Source of the DNA: Actinomycetota bacterium
GTDB taxonomy: Bacteria > Actinomycetota > Acidimicrobiia > Actinomarinales > Actinomarinaceae
NCBI GenBank assembly: GCA_027729925.1
Contig: JAQCEB010000011.1
Location: 1 to 20,169 of the forward strand
DNA: 20,169 nt
Direction: 5' to 3'
The notes under the pieces were generated by a model that saw only the letters and a program-made list of their open reading frames with translations, did no database searches and was not told where the DNA came from. Positions 1 to 7,978 of this stretch are shown here, piece by piece. Positions within the stretch are counted from its first letter, which is position 1, and each line of letters begins with the position of its first letter. Position numbers and translations under genes: made by a program.

Positions 1-2
1 TA

Positions 3-791
3 GTGCTTGAGGTAAAAAATTTAGAAGTTGTCTATCAGGACGTAATCTTAGTTTTAAGAGGTATTTCGCTTCAAATACCAAAAGGTAAAATTGTTGCTCT
101 GCTTGGAAGCAATGGGTCAGGAAAAACCACTGTTATTCGTTCGATTACAGGATTATTAGATGTTCAAAATGGTGATATAACTAAAGGAAATATATTTGTT
201 GATGGCGATGAAATTACTAATTTAAAACCGTCAAAAATTGTTGAAAAAGGTATTGCACAAGTTTTAGAGGGACGTCGGATTTTTTCAGAATTGACTGTAG
301 TCGAAAACTTAAGACTTGGAGGACATACTAATAGCAGAGAAATTTCAAAAAATATAGAAAAAATTTTTGAATTATTTCCAATTCTTAAAAAACGTTCTAA
401 AGGTGAAGCAGGATACCTTTCGGGAGGAGAGCAACAGATGTTGGCAATTGGAAGAGCATTGATGTCAAATCCGTCTTACCTGCTTTTGGATGAACCTAGT
501 TTAGGTTTAGCTCCAAAATTAGTTGATCAAATTGCTGAGCTCATTACTGAAATAAATTCTCAAGGTGTAACTGTATTATTAGTTGAACAAAATGCAACTA
601 TGGCATTAAACATATCACACCATGGTTACATTATGGAAACTGGAAATATTGTTATGGATAACCCAAGCGATAAATTATTAAAAGATCAAGATGTCAGAGA
701 ATTTTATTTAGGTTTAAATGCAGAAGGAACAAAAAGAAAATCTTTCAGGGATGTTAAGCACTATAAAAGAAAAAAAAGATGGTTATCATGA
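3..791 (+). CDS. livF: Liv-type ABC transporter ATP-binding protein LivF
   Basis: ATPase subunit of a branched-chain-amino-acid-type (HAAT) ABC importer; it sits on the cytoplasmic face and powers uptake together with LivG. Seen in the protein: Walker A GSNGSGKT at residues 35-42, signature LSGGE at 139-143, Walker B LLLDE at 160-164 with E164 as the likely catalytic glutamate, and VEQN where many ABC proteins have the H-loop histidine, which is usual for LivF. The tail ends in a basic stretch (RKKRWLS). The start used is GTG at position 3, giving the natural N-terminus MLEV. The bases at 1-5 read TAGTG, so a preceding gene probably ends in TAG overlapping this start, like the TAATG junctions further along the operon. 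A start upstream of the window cannot be excluded. The stop overlaps the livG start (ATGA). Confidence 0.9.
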   Translation: MLEVKNLEVVYQDVILVLRGISLQIPKGKIVALLGSNGSGKTTVIRSITGLLDVQNGDITKGNIFVDGDEITNLKPSKIVEKGIAQVLEGRRIFSELTVVENLRLGGHTNSREISKNIEKIFELFPILKKRSKGEAGYLSGGEQQMLAIGRALMSNPSYLLLDEPSLGLAPKLVDQIAELITEINSQGVTVLLVEQNATMALNISHHGYIMETGNIVMDNPSDKLLKDQDVREFYLGLNAEGTKRKSFRDVKHYKRKKRWLS

Positions 792-1552
792 ATAATCTAG
801 TCTTTGAAAATGTATCTTTAAAATTTGGTGGAATAACTGCAATCAATAATGTAAGTTTTGAAGTAATCCCAGGTAGACTCTTTGCGATTATAGGACCAAA
901 TGGTGCTGGCAAGACTTCTATATTTAATTGTATAAGTGGGATTTATAGGCCAACTGAAGGACAAATTAAATTTGGTGATAATCATTTAAATTTATTAAGA
1001 CCTGATGAAATTGCAAACTTAGGCATTGCAAGGACATTCCAAAATATTGAATTATTTGAAAATATGACAGTTTTAGACAATATTTTAATAGGTGCTCATA
1101 GACATCTGGACTATGGGCCAATATCAAGTTTAATTTTCTCTAAAAAAGTAAGAAATATTGAAGTTGAAGCTAGAAAGCGTGCTGAAGACATAATAGATTT
1201 TCTAGAAATAGAGCAATTTAGATATTCATACATTATGTCACTGCCTTATGGGGTTCAGAAAAGAGTTGAGTTAGGTAGAGCTCTAGCTATGGATCCTGAA
1301 ATTTTACTATTGGATGAGCCAGCAGCTGGAATGAATAATGAAGAAACAGAAGATATTGCTAGGTTTATTATTGACATTCATGAGGAAATGAAAAAAACTA
1401 TAATTTTAGTAGACCATGATATGAACATGGTTATGGATATAGCCCAAGAAGTTATGGTTTTAAATTTTGGAGAAAAGCTTGCTCAAGATGAACCAAAGAA
1501 AATAGTAACTAATGAAAAAGTTATAAATGCATATTTAGGAGGGGGTTCTTAA
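788..1552 (+). CDS. livG: Liv-type ABC transporter ATP-binding protein LivG
   Basis: Second ATPase subunit of the HAAT importer, partner of LivF. With the start at 788, Walker A GPNGAGKT lies at residues 36-43. The signature is LPYGV rather than LSGGQ, a known variant in this subfamily. Walker B (LLLDEP) and an H-loop histidine (VDHDM) follow. I chose the ATG at 788 because it overlaps the livF stop as ATGA and places the conserved strand (LVFENVSLKF) at the N-terminus. An in-frame ATG at 779 would add only three residues (MVI) and remains possible. The stop TAA overlaps the next ATG by one base. The frame contains no anomaly. LivG and LivF form a heterodimer that couples ATP hydrolysis to the LivH/LivM channel. 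Confidence 0.9.
   Translation: MNNLVFENVSLKFGGITAINNVSFEVIPGRLFAIIGPNGAGKTSIFNCISGIYRPTEGQIKFGDNHLNLLRPDEIANLGIARTFQNIELFENMTVLDNILIGAHRHLDYGPISSLIFSKKVRNIEVEARKRAEDIIDFLEIEQFRYSYIMSLPYGVQKRVELGRALAMDPEILLLDEPAAGMNNEETEDIARFIIDIHEEMKKTIILVDHDMNMVMDIAQEVMVLNFGEKLAQDEPKKIVTNEKVINAYLGGGS
1537..1545 (+). promoter_or_regulatory. strong Shine-Dalgarno for the acyl-CoA ligase
   Basis: AGGAGGGGG ends six bases before the ATG at 1552 and lies inside the 3' end of livG. It is one of the few clear Shine-Dalgarno sequences in the window and fixes the ligase start at a TAATG overlap. It contrasts with the first genes of transcription units, which mostly lack any leader. Confidence 0.7.
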
Positions 1553-3399
1553 TGGCTTTAACAATGGAAGAAATTTATGATGAGATACTCAAAGAAGGTG
1601 GAAAGACTCCATCTTTAAAAGTAAAGGAAACTGCTAATAGGTTTCCTGAAAAAATTGCCATGAGATATAAAGAATACGGTTTATGGCAAGAAACAACTTA
1701 TTCAGATTTTTGGTTAAAGTCTAATTATCTTTCAATGGGCCTTAAATTCTATGGAATTGAGAAAGGGGATTCTGTAGCTATTCATTCTGAAAATAGACCT
1801 GAATGGTTTATTGCAGACATAGGAATTCAATCAATTGGATCAATAAGTGTTGGCTTATACCCCTCCAATCCTCCTTCAGAAGTGCAGTACTTGTTATCAC
1901 ATTCCGAGACAAAAGTTTTATTTGCTGAAGATCAAGAACAAGTAGACAAAGTTTTGGAGGTTATTGATTCTCTACCAATGCTCCAAAAAATAATATTTTT
2001 TGAAGAAAGAGGCTTGTACAACTATGACAATCCTAAATTAATTTATTTTGAAGATTTTTTAAAACTTGGAGAAGAAGAATTTAATAGAAACCCAGACTAT
2101 GTAAATTCGATGTTAAACAAAATTGAAGATGATGATGTAGCTTTTTTAGTTTACACTTCAGGAACTACTGGACCACCTAAAGGATCAATGATTACTCATG
2201 GCAACATTTCTTGGGTTGCTTCACAGATACCGAACTTCTCTTTAGTAGAGAATATAAAAGCAACAGAACCACAATTTTTATCATATTTGCCGTTGTGCCA
2301 TATTTTTGGAAGATTAACAGATTTGTTAATTGCGACTCATACTTTAGCAACAATTAATTTTGCAGAATCCATTGATACAGTTCAAGCAGATTTGATTGAA
2401 GTACAGCCAACTATTTTTCCAGCTGTTCCAAGAATTTTAGAAAAAATGCATTCAGGTGCTATGGTCAAAATGAGAGATGCTTCTTTTCTTAAAAGGATAC
2501 TATTCAAAATCTCTATGTATTTTGGTTATAAAGGTGCTGAAAGAAAACTTAATAATAGTTTTAATGATTTAATTGCAAAAATTTATTTATTTATTGGATG
2601 GCTGCTTTCATTTAGAACTTTGAGAAAAAAATTAGGGCTTAGCAAAGCTGAGACAGCGATTTCCGGTGCTGCACCTATTGCTCCAGAAATTTTAAAATTT
2701 TTCATGGCTCTAGGTGTTCCTATATTTGAAGGTTATGGAATGACAGAAAATTGTGGGTACGCATCAGGTAACAATGATAAAAAGATTAAGTTAGGAACCG
2801 TAGGCGTTCCAAACCATGGTATGGAAATTAAATTAGCAGAAGATGGTGAGATATTAACTAGGGGTGGTGCAGTATTCAAAGGATATTTTAAAAATGAAAT
2901 AGCTACAAAAGAAACTATTGATGAAGATGGATGGCTACATACAGGTGATGTCGGTGTGTTTGATGGAGAGTTCCTAAAAATAATTGATAGAAAAAAAGAT
3001 ATCATTATTACGAGTGGTGGTAAAAATGTCTCACCTTCTGAGATTGAAAATAAAATAAAAGTTTCTCCATTTATCAAGGACGCTATTGTTATAGGGGATA
3101 AGCGCAAATATTTAACGGCTTTAATTTGTATTGAATTTGATACTGTTTCAAATTGGGCTTTAAGAAAAAGCATCCCACATACAACTTATAGAGATTTATC
3201 AGAAAAAGAAGAAGTTAAAGATTTAGTTTGGAGAGAAATACAAAAAGCTAACGAAAATACTTCAAGTTTAGAAATTAGAAAATTTAGAATGATTCCGAAA
3301 GAACTCGATCATGAAGAGGGAGAGCTTACAGCTACTCAAAAAATAAAAAGGAATGTACTTATTGAACAGTTTAAAGAATTAATAGAAGATATGTACTAA
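1552..3399 (+). CDS. AMP-dependent long-chain acyl-CoA synthetase-like ligase
   Basis: Member of the adenylate-forming (ANL) family, close to long-chain fatty acyl-CoA synthetases. The family activates a carboxylic acid with ATP to an acyl-AMP and then forms the CoA thioester. Motifs seen: P-loop YTSGTTGPPKG at residues 201-211, GYGMTE at 394-399, the HTGD motif with ribose-binding D466, and DRKKDIIITSGGKNVSP in the hinge and C-terminal domain. The length of 615 residues fits the family. The gene lies inside the importer operon, overlapping livG and livH by one base each, so it is co-translated with the transporter. I infer that it activates the imported solute or a breakdown product. The acid itself cannot be read from the sequence; medium- to long-chain or branched acids and aromatic acids are all possible. 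Confidence 0.87.
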   Translation: MALTMEEIYDEILKEGGKTPSLKVKETANRFPEKIAMRYKEYGLWQETTYSDFWLKSNYLSMGLKFYGIEKGDSVAIHSENRPEWFIADIGIQSIGSISVGLYPSNPPSEVQYLLSHSETKVLFAEDQEQVDKVLEVIDSLPMLQKIIFFEERGLYNYDNPKLIYFEDFLKLGEEEFNRNPDYVNSMLNKIEDDDVAFLVYTSGTTGPPKGSMITHGNISWVASQIPNFSLVENIKATEPQFLSYLPLCHIFGRLTDLLIATHTLATINFAESIDTVQADLIEVQPTIFPAVPRILEKMHSGAMVKMRDASFLKRILFKISMYFGYKGAERKLNNSFNDLIAKIYLFIGWLLSFRTLRKKLGLSKAETAISGAAPIAPEILKFFMALGVPIFEGYGMTENCGYASGNNDKKIKLGTVGVPNHGMEIKLAEDGEILTRGGAVFKGYFKNEIATKETIDEDGWLHTGDVGVFDGEFLKIIDRKKDIIITSGGKNVSPSEIENKIKVSPFIKDAIVIGDKRKYLTALICIEFDTVSNWALRKSIPHTTYRDLSEKEEVKDLVWREIQKANENTSSLEIRKFRMIPKELDHEEGELTATQKIKRNVLIEQFKELIEDMY

Positions 3400-4319
3400 T
3401 GACAATTTTTTTACAAGCAACTGCAGAGGGCCTAGCATTAGGTGCTGTCTATTCGCTAGTAGCAATTGGATTTGTTTTAATTTATAAAGCGATGGACGTC
3501 TTAAGCTTTGCCCAACCTGCCTTAGCAGTTGTAGGTGCTGGATTAATTAGTTCATTAGCAATAGATAGGGGAATTCCATTTTGGATTTCATTAATTCTAG
3601 GGATTTTATTGACTGGTCTACTGAGTTTAATAATTGAAAGAACTTTTCTTAGGCCCATGGTTGGAGAACCAGTATTTTCTGTTGCAGTTCTTACAATAGG
3701 TATTGATATTCTGTTGAGAACGGTATTAGATAATTGGATTGGTTTAAGTCCGAGATATTTAGGTGATCCATTTCCCAATTTTGGAAATTTCGGTTCGATT
3801 ACTTTAAACGGTGTTACATTGAAATATTTAGAAATCTCAGCATTTTTCACTGGAATTTTTGTAATAATTGTACTCTCCATATTTTTCAAAAAATCAAAAT
3901 ATGGAGTTGCAATGAGAGCAACATCTCTTGACCAAGAAGCAGCATTAGCTCAAGGTATTGATGTAGGACGAATATTTGGATTAGTTTGGTTTATAGCAGG
4001 TATTTTAGCTTCAATGGCTGGATTCTTTATCACTGGTGGCTTTAATACATTAACTCAATTTAGTTTTATTTCTGCTTTGAGAGCTTTACCGGCAGTAGTA
4101 ATTGGGGGTCTTGATTCAATATCAGGAGCAGTAGTAGGTTCCATCATAATTGGATTGACTCAGGGTTATGTTGGCTACTTCCAAAGTAATTTAGAAACAC
4201 TAATAGGAATATCTTTAGGCAGCGGTTTTTCACTTCTTGCTCCATATTTAATTATGTTTGCAATACTACTTGTAAAACCTGATGGTTTATTTGGCACTGA
4301 AGAGGTTGAAAGAGTATGA
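3399..4319 (+). CDS. livH: Liv-type ABC transporter permease LivH
   Basis: Integral membrane permease of the HAAT importer, 306 residues, almost wholly hydrophobic with about eight membrane segments. Recognisable features are the N-terminal LALGAVYSLVAIGFVLIYKAM segment typical of LivH, and the cytoplasmic EAA-like loop MRATSLDQEAALAQGIDVGR, which docks on the ATPases. The ATG overlaps the ligase stop by one base (TAATG). The final codons overlap livM in an ATGA junction. Together with LivM it forms the transmembrane channel. The substrate is not deducible from the permease alone; urea, amide and amino acid importers share this architecture. Confidence 0.9.
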   Translation: MTIFLQATAEGLALGAVYSLVAIGFVLIYKAMDVLSFAQPALAVVGAGLISSLAIDRGIPFWISLILGILLTGLLSLIIERTFLRPMVGEPVFSVAVLTIGIDILLRTVLDNWIGLSPRYLGDPFPNFGNFGSITLNGVTLKYLEISAFFTGIFVIIVLSIFFKKSKYGVAMRATSLDQEAALAQGIDVGRIFGLVWFIAGILASMAGFFITGGFNTLTQFSFISALRALPAVVIGGLDSISGAVVGSIIIGLTQGYVGYFQSNLETLIGISLGSGFSLLAPYLIMFAILLVKPDGLFGTEEVERV

Positions 4320-5419
4320 GAGGTAGACCAAATCTTTATATAAATTACAAAAAAGAAACAGCAATATTATCTACAAATACTCAAAAAATTTGGTTTGTTT
4401 TTATGATAGTTTTTTCTATTGCGATGGTGTTCATTGCAACAGATTATTGGATTCTTTTATTAACTACAGCATTCCTTATTGCTGTTGCTTCATGGGGCCT
4501 AAATATTGTATCTGGTTTTGCCGGACAAATTAGCTTAGCACATGGAGTATTTGTTGGTATTGGTACTTATACAGGTGCCGTACTTGGTGGGGTAGCAACT
4601 GATTATGTTGTTGGCTATGAGTTAGATATGATTATCTGGCTACCTCTAAGCGGACTTTTTGCTTCATTATTAGGTTTATTAATAGCCCCTATAGCTGTAC
4701 GACTAAAAGGACTGAACTTAGGGCTGGTAACATTAGCATTAGTTTTTATAGGATCTCATTTATTTTCAAATCTTAAAACTTTTACTGGTGGTGCAGGGCT
4801 AGGAAGAAAAACTGCAAAAGTAGTTTTGTTCGGTTTTCAATTCGACGATGGCTTTAATATTGGAAACGTGATACTTGAAAAAAATCAATTACTTTATTTA
4901 TTTAGTTTGTTGGTTTGTATTTTATGCGGGTTAGGTGTAAAAAATATAACTAGATCAAAAACTGGAAGAGCATATTCAGCTATAAGAGATAGAGATATTG
5001 CTGCTGAAGCAATCGGTATAAATTTATTTAAGTTTAAATCTTCCGCATTTGCACTTTCCAGTTTTTATGCTGGAATTGCAGGATCATTATTATTTACAGT
5101 TTCTGGTGGAGTAGAGCCAGGAACTTTTAATCTCTTATATTCGATTACGTTTGTTGCCATTGTAATTATTGGTGGCGTAGGTACTGTACTTGGACCTTTA
5201 TTTGGAGCACTATTCTTTTCCCTTTTGCCAGGCACTATTCAGACCGTAATTCATTCACTTGAAAACTTTGGTCAAGGATTTGCTTTATCATCAGGTCAAA
5301 TTGAAAGGGTTATATTTGGGCTATTTATAATAATATTTTTGATTTTTGAACCCAGAGGCTTATGGGGTATTTGGTTTAGGTTACGAAATTATTTTAAAGC
5401 TTGGCCTTTTTCATACTAG
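4316..5419 (+). CDS. livM: Liv-type ABC transporter permease LivM
   Basis: Second permease of the HAAT importer, 367 residues. An N-terminal cytoplasmic extension of about 25 polar residues precedes the first membrane segment. Next come the conserved stretch GLNIVSGFAGQISLAHGVFVGIG and, near residues 220-235, the coupling loop GRAYSAIRDRDIAAEAIGIN. The C-terminus carries the family's FEPRGLWGI motif. The start at 4316 overlaps the livH stop by four bases (ATGA). A purine-rich GAAGAGG lies upstream. The stop TAG forms part of a small inverted repeat. LivM and LivH together form the transport pathway. Confidence 0.9.
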   Translation: MRGRPNLYINYKKETAILSTNTQKIWFVFMIVFSIAMVFIATDYWILLLTTAFLIAVASWGLNIVSGFAGQISLAHGVFVGIGTYTGAVLGGVATDYVVGYELDMIIWLPLSGLFASLLGLLIAPIAVRLKGLNLGLVTLALVFIGSHLFSNLKTFTGGAGLGRKTAKVVLFGFQFDDGFNIGNVILEKNQLLYLFSLLVCILCGLGVKNITRSKTGRAYSAIRDRDIAAEAIGINLFKFKSSAFALSSFYAGIAGSLLFTVSGGVEPGTFNLLYSITFVAIVIIGGVGTVLGPLFGALFFSLLPGTIQTVIHSLENFGQGFALSSGQIERVIFGLFIIIFLIFEPRGLWGIWFRLRNYFKAWPFSY

Positions 5420-5438
5420 TTTCAAAAAGTTCTAGTAT
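5413..5438 (+). other. inverted repeat between livM and livK
   Basis: ATACTAG at 5413-5419 is the reverse complement of CTAGTAT at 5432-5438, with 12 bases between. The left arm contains the livM stop codon. A second, perfect 10-base palindrome (TTAGTACTAA) follows at 5449-5458, just before the livK Shine-Dalgarno. Neither hairpin is GC-rich or followed by a T run, so this is not a convincing terminator. It may be an mRNA-processing or stabilising element, or an operator, that lets livK be expressed above the permease genes. Confidence 0.35.
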
Positions 5439-5475
5439 CCTTATAACATTAGTACTAATAAAAATAGGGGGGAAT

Positions 5476-6855
5476 ATGAAACCATTGCGTAAGCAAGGAA
5501 TCATTATTTTTTCAATTCTAGCCTTAGTATTAGCTGCATGTGGTGGTGGTACCGCTGAAGAAACAGTAGAAGCAACATCTGAGACTGTTGTTGAGACTTT
5601 AGATTCTCCTGCTGTTACCACGGCTTCGTCAGTTAAAACTGGAGTTGGTGTAACTGCAGAACCATGTCCTGAAGCAGTTGGAGGAGTTCCTACTGGAGCA
5701 GATCCAACAAAAGGATGTATTTACCTAGGTATGTTAAATGACTACACAGGTCCATATGCTGCTGTTGCCCCTGCTCTTGAAACTGCACAAAGAGCTTTCT
5801 GGCTCTGGGCAAATACTGCTGGAGGAATTGGAGAATACAGTGTTGCGATTGTAGAAGGTGGAGACACCAGTTACAATCCACAAAAACATCTTGAAGTATA
5901 TAACTCTCAAAGAGACAAAGTTGCTGCTTTAGCAATGAGTTTAGGAACTCCACAAACTTTATTTATTTTAGATGAAATGGATAAAGATAGCATGGTTGGA
6001 GCACCAATGAGTTGGTATTCAGGTTGGTCATATAAATCAGTCGATAAAGGTCTAGTAGTTGAATTCGGATCTGCTTATTGTGCAGATGGTATGAATGCTC
6101 TTGACTGGGCTCTTGCAAGCCTACCAGTAGATATTAAAACTATTGGAATTATGGGATTTGCTGGTGACTACGGCAATGACTGGGCTGCTGGAATACAAGT
6201 TGCAGCAGCAAAAAATGGAATTGAAGTTGCATGGGAATACTTACCTCCAACATTAGAGTTTGACGTTGCTCAAGCTGTTGGGTTAATGGTAACTAAACCT
6301 GTGGATGCTTACTTCCCAGCTGTTGGACCAACTCAAATGGCACAAGTTGCTGGTGGAGCATTTCAACAAGGCTTGACTCCAATTGCAATGATGGCTGCAC
6401 CTTCATATAATGATGCATTTGTTAAGGAAGGTTTTCCATTAAAAGCATTATTTGAGTCAGGAGCTATGTATAGCATGGCTTGGGTTGCTCCATATGAAGC
6501 AGACACAACTGCTCATCAAACAATGAGAGCTACATTAGCTCAAATGGGTGTTGAATCAGCAAGTTCATTCTTAGTTGCTGGTTGGTCTTCACAATATCAC
6601 TTAAAAGGAGTTCTAGAAGCTGCTTATAAGGGTGGAGATTTAACTAGAGAAGGTATTAGAAGAGCTGCTGCTAATGTCTATGTTGAGTCAGATGGCATGA
6701 TGCAAACAAGAGAATTAGGTCAAAATAGAGCTGATAATGACAGCTATATTAATATACCTGATGGAAGCATTGCCAGTGGCGCTAGACTTTTAGCACCTAG
6801 CTATGTTGGGCCAACTGCCGAATCTTATGATTGGACTAGCGGTCCTTGCGCATAA
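5476..6855 (+). CDS. livK: Liv-type ABC transporter substrate-binding lipoprotein
   Basis: Solute-binding receptor of the importer, a type I periplasmic-binding-fold protein, 459 residues from this start. The open frame continues upstream to 5401, but that part overlaps livM. The ATG at 5476 has a run of six G just upstream (5467-5472) and gives a proper lipoprotein signal: basic KPLRK, a hydrophobic core, and the lipobox L19-A20-A21-C22 followed by GGG. Mature domains begin near residue 75 (KGCIYLGMLNDYTGPYA). Base and codon use looks richer in GC, Ala and Gly than the neighbours, as expected for an abundant receptor. It is last in the operon, set off by a 56-base spacer and followed by a strong terminator, so its level may be set separately. 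The ligand is unknown. Confidence 0.9.
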   Translation: MKPLRKQGIIIFSILALVLAACGGGTAEETVEATSETVVETLDSPAVTTASSVKTGVGVTAEPCPEAVGGVPTGADPTKGCIYLGMLNDYTGPYAAVAPALETAQRAFWLWANTAGGIGEYSVAIVEGGDTSYNPQKHLEVYNSQRDKVAALAMSLGTPQTLFILDEMDKDSMVGAPMSWYSGWSYKSVDKGLVVEFGSAYCADGMNALDWALASLPVDIKTIGIMGFAGDYGNDWAAGIQVAAAKNGIEVAWEYLPPTLEFDVAQAVGLMVTKPVDAYFPAVGPTQMAQVAGGAFQQGLTPIAMMAAPSYNDAFVKEGFPLKALFESGAMYSMAWVAPYEADTTAHQTMRATLAQMGVESASSFLVAGWSSQYHLKGVLEAAYKGGDLTREGIRRAAANVYVESDGMMQTRELGQNRADNDSYINIPDGSIASGARLLAPSYVGPTAESYDWTSGPCA

Positions 6856-6873
6856 ATTTTAAATAATTTATCT

Positions 6874-6908
6874 TAAAGAGCCGGTTTAATACCGGCTCTT
6901 TATTTTTT
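6874..6908 (+). terminator. intrinsic terminator of the liv operon
   Basis: A perfect 11-base inverted repeat (AAAGAGCCGGT at 6875-6885, ACCGGCTCTTT at 6891-6901, extended by one T-A pair) surrounds a five-base loop and runs into TATTTTTT. The GC core stands out in this AT-rich DNA. It lies 18 bases after the livK stop. Confidence 0.92.
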
Positions 6909-6917
6909 ATTAAAACC

Positions 6918-6923
6918 TACTAT
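6918..6923 (+). promoter_or_regulatory. -10 box for the PDZ/Lon-like protease
   Basis: TACTAT fits TANNNT and ends seven bases before the A of the ATG at 6930, so transcription should start on the start codon itself (leaderless). No Shine-Dalgarno is visible. No convincing -35 was identified. Confidence 0.5.
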
Positions 6924-6929
6924 TAGTCT

Positions 6930-7952
6930 ATGAAAAATTACTTCAGTAAATACAAAAAGTCTCTATTGTTAGTAGTTCTTTTTCTTTCATTTCCTACCAC
7001 ATTAACTTTTATTGGTACTGATTATTATTTCATGTCTCCAGGACCACCATACCAGTGGGAAATTGAAGTTGATCAAAAAAAAGTTTATCCATTTGATGGT
7101 AGTTTATTTCAACTTACCGTTAGAAGAGACGAAGCAAACTATCTAATTTATCTTTGGTCATTTGTTGATAACAGAATTGACCTCTATCCAAGAGAAGTTA
7201 TCTTACCAAATGGTGTGACACCAGAGGAGCTGACTCAGATTAGTTTGCAAAATATGAAAACGTCTGAAAATGTTGCAATTGCAGTTGCTCTAAAAGAACT
7301 TGGATACAATGTAACTACAACTGGAGATGGTGTGCTTGTGGTTGGATTGCTAGAAGATTCACCAGTTAATGATAAATTGATAAGAGGTGATTTAATAACT
7401 TCAATAAATGACATAAAAATTGAATCTACAACAGAATTCATAGCAGCACTAAGAACTTATAAAATTGGTGATGAAATCACAATAGGTCTTACTAGAACTA
7501 TTAATGAAAAATCAGACAATCTTTTCGTAAAAACAAACTTAATTGAACATGTTGAATATGAGGGTGAACCAATGGTTGGTTTTTTAGCAAGCACAGTAAA
7601 TGAAAGTTTTGAATTCCCATTTGCTGTTGATATTAAAACGGGGAATGTTGGAGGGCCTTCTGCTGGGCTTATGATGGCTTTAAATGTTTATAATCTTTTA
7701 ACAGAAGAGGATATTACTAATTCAAAAGTTATTGCAGGAACAGGCACTATTGAAATAGACGGTTCAGTTGGTCCAGTTGGTGGAGTTAAGCAGAAAGTTA
7801 TTGCAGCTAAAAACGCAGGAGCTGAAATTATACTCGTTCCTGTTGCTAATTATGAAGTTGCTAAAAATTATGAAACCGAAAAAACAAAAATAATTCCTGT
7901 AGATAATTTTGATGAAGCACTCGCAGTAATCTTAGAGTACAGTTCTAGTTAA
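6930..7952 (+). CDS. membrane-anchored PDZ domain Lon-like protease (YlbL / Rv3194c type)
   Basis: Predicted extracytoplasmic serine protease, 340 residues. An N-terminal membrane anchor (about residues 10-30) is followed by the family's PGPPY segment. A PDZ domain spans about 125-190 (VLVVGLLEDSPVNDKLIRGD), and a Lon-type proteolytic domain spans about 205-335. The catalytic dyad is visible: S244 in GGPSAG and K287 in GGVKQK. Their spacing of 43 residues equals that of the Lon Ser-Lys pair. It lies between the liv terminator and its own promoter and is followed by the UPF0182 gene, the same order as Rv3194c-Rv3193c in mycobacteria. The natural substrate is unknown; roles in envelope protein quality control or secretion are plausible. 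Confidence 0.88.
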   Translation: MKNYFSKYKKSLLLVVLFLSFPTTLTFIGTDYYFMSPGPPYQWEIEVDQKKVYPFDGSLFQLTVRRDEANYLIYLWSFVDNRIDLYPREVILPNGVTPEELTQISLQNMKTSENVAIAVALKELGYNVTTTGDGVLVVGLLEDSPVNDKLIRGDLITSINDIKIESTTEFIAALRTYKIGDEITIGLTRTINEKSDNLFVKTNLIEHVEYEGEPMVGFLASTVNESFEFPFAVDIKTGNVGGPSAGLMMALNVYNLLTEEDITNSKVIAGTGTIEIDGSVGPVGGVKQKVIAAKNAGAEIILVPVANYEVAKNYETEKTKIIPVDNFDEALAVILEYSSS

Positions 7953-7966
7953 AAACACAACACAAA

Positions 7967-7972
7967 TAAACT
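7967..7972 (+). promoter_or_regulatory. -10 box for the UPF0182 gene
   Basis: TAAACT ends seven bases before the A of the ATG at 7979. The same hexamer occurs before tlpA and plsY at nearly the same distance. There is no Shine-Dalgarno between the box and the ATG, which suggests a leaderless transcript. Confidence 0.5.
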
Positions 7973-7978
7973 ATATAT

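Noticed and set aside
2733..3173. 146-codon open frame on the minus strand
   Set aside because: It lies antisense within the conserved C-terminal part of the acyl-CoA ligase, has low-complexity Ser/Ile/Pro content and no promoter; it is a shadow frame.
3482..3889. 135-codon open frame on the minus strand
   Set aside because: Antisense to livH, with no start signal and a composition expected from a reversed membrane gene.
5401..5475. N-terminal extension of the livK receptor frame to 5401
   Set aside because: It would overlap livM and bury the lipoprotein signal; the G-rich ribosome binding site and lipobox support the ATG at 5476.
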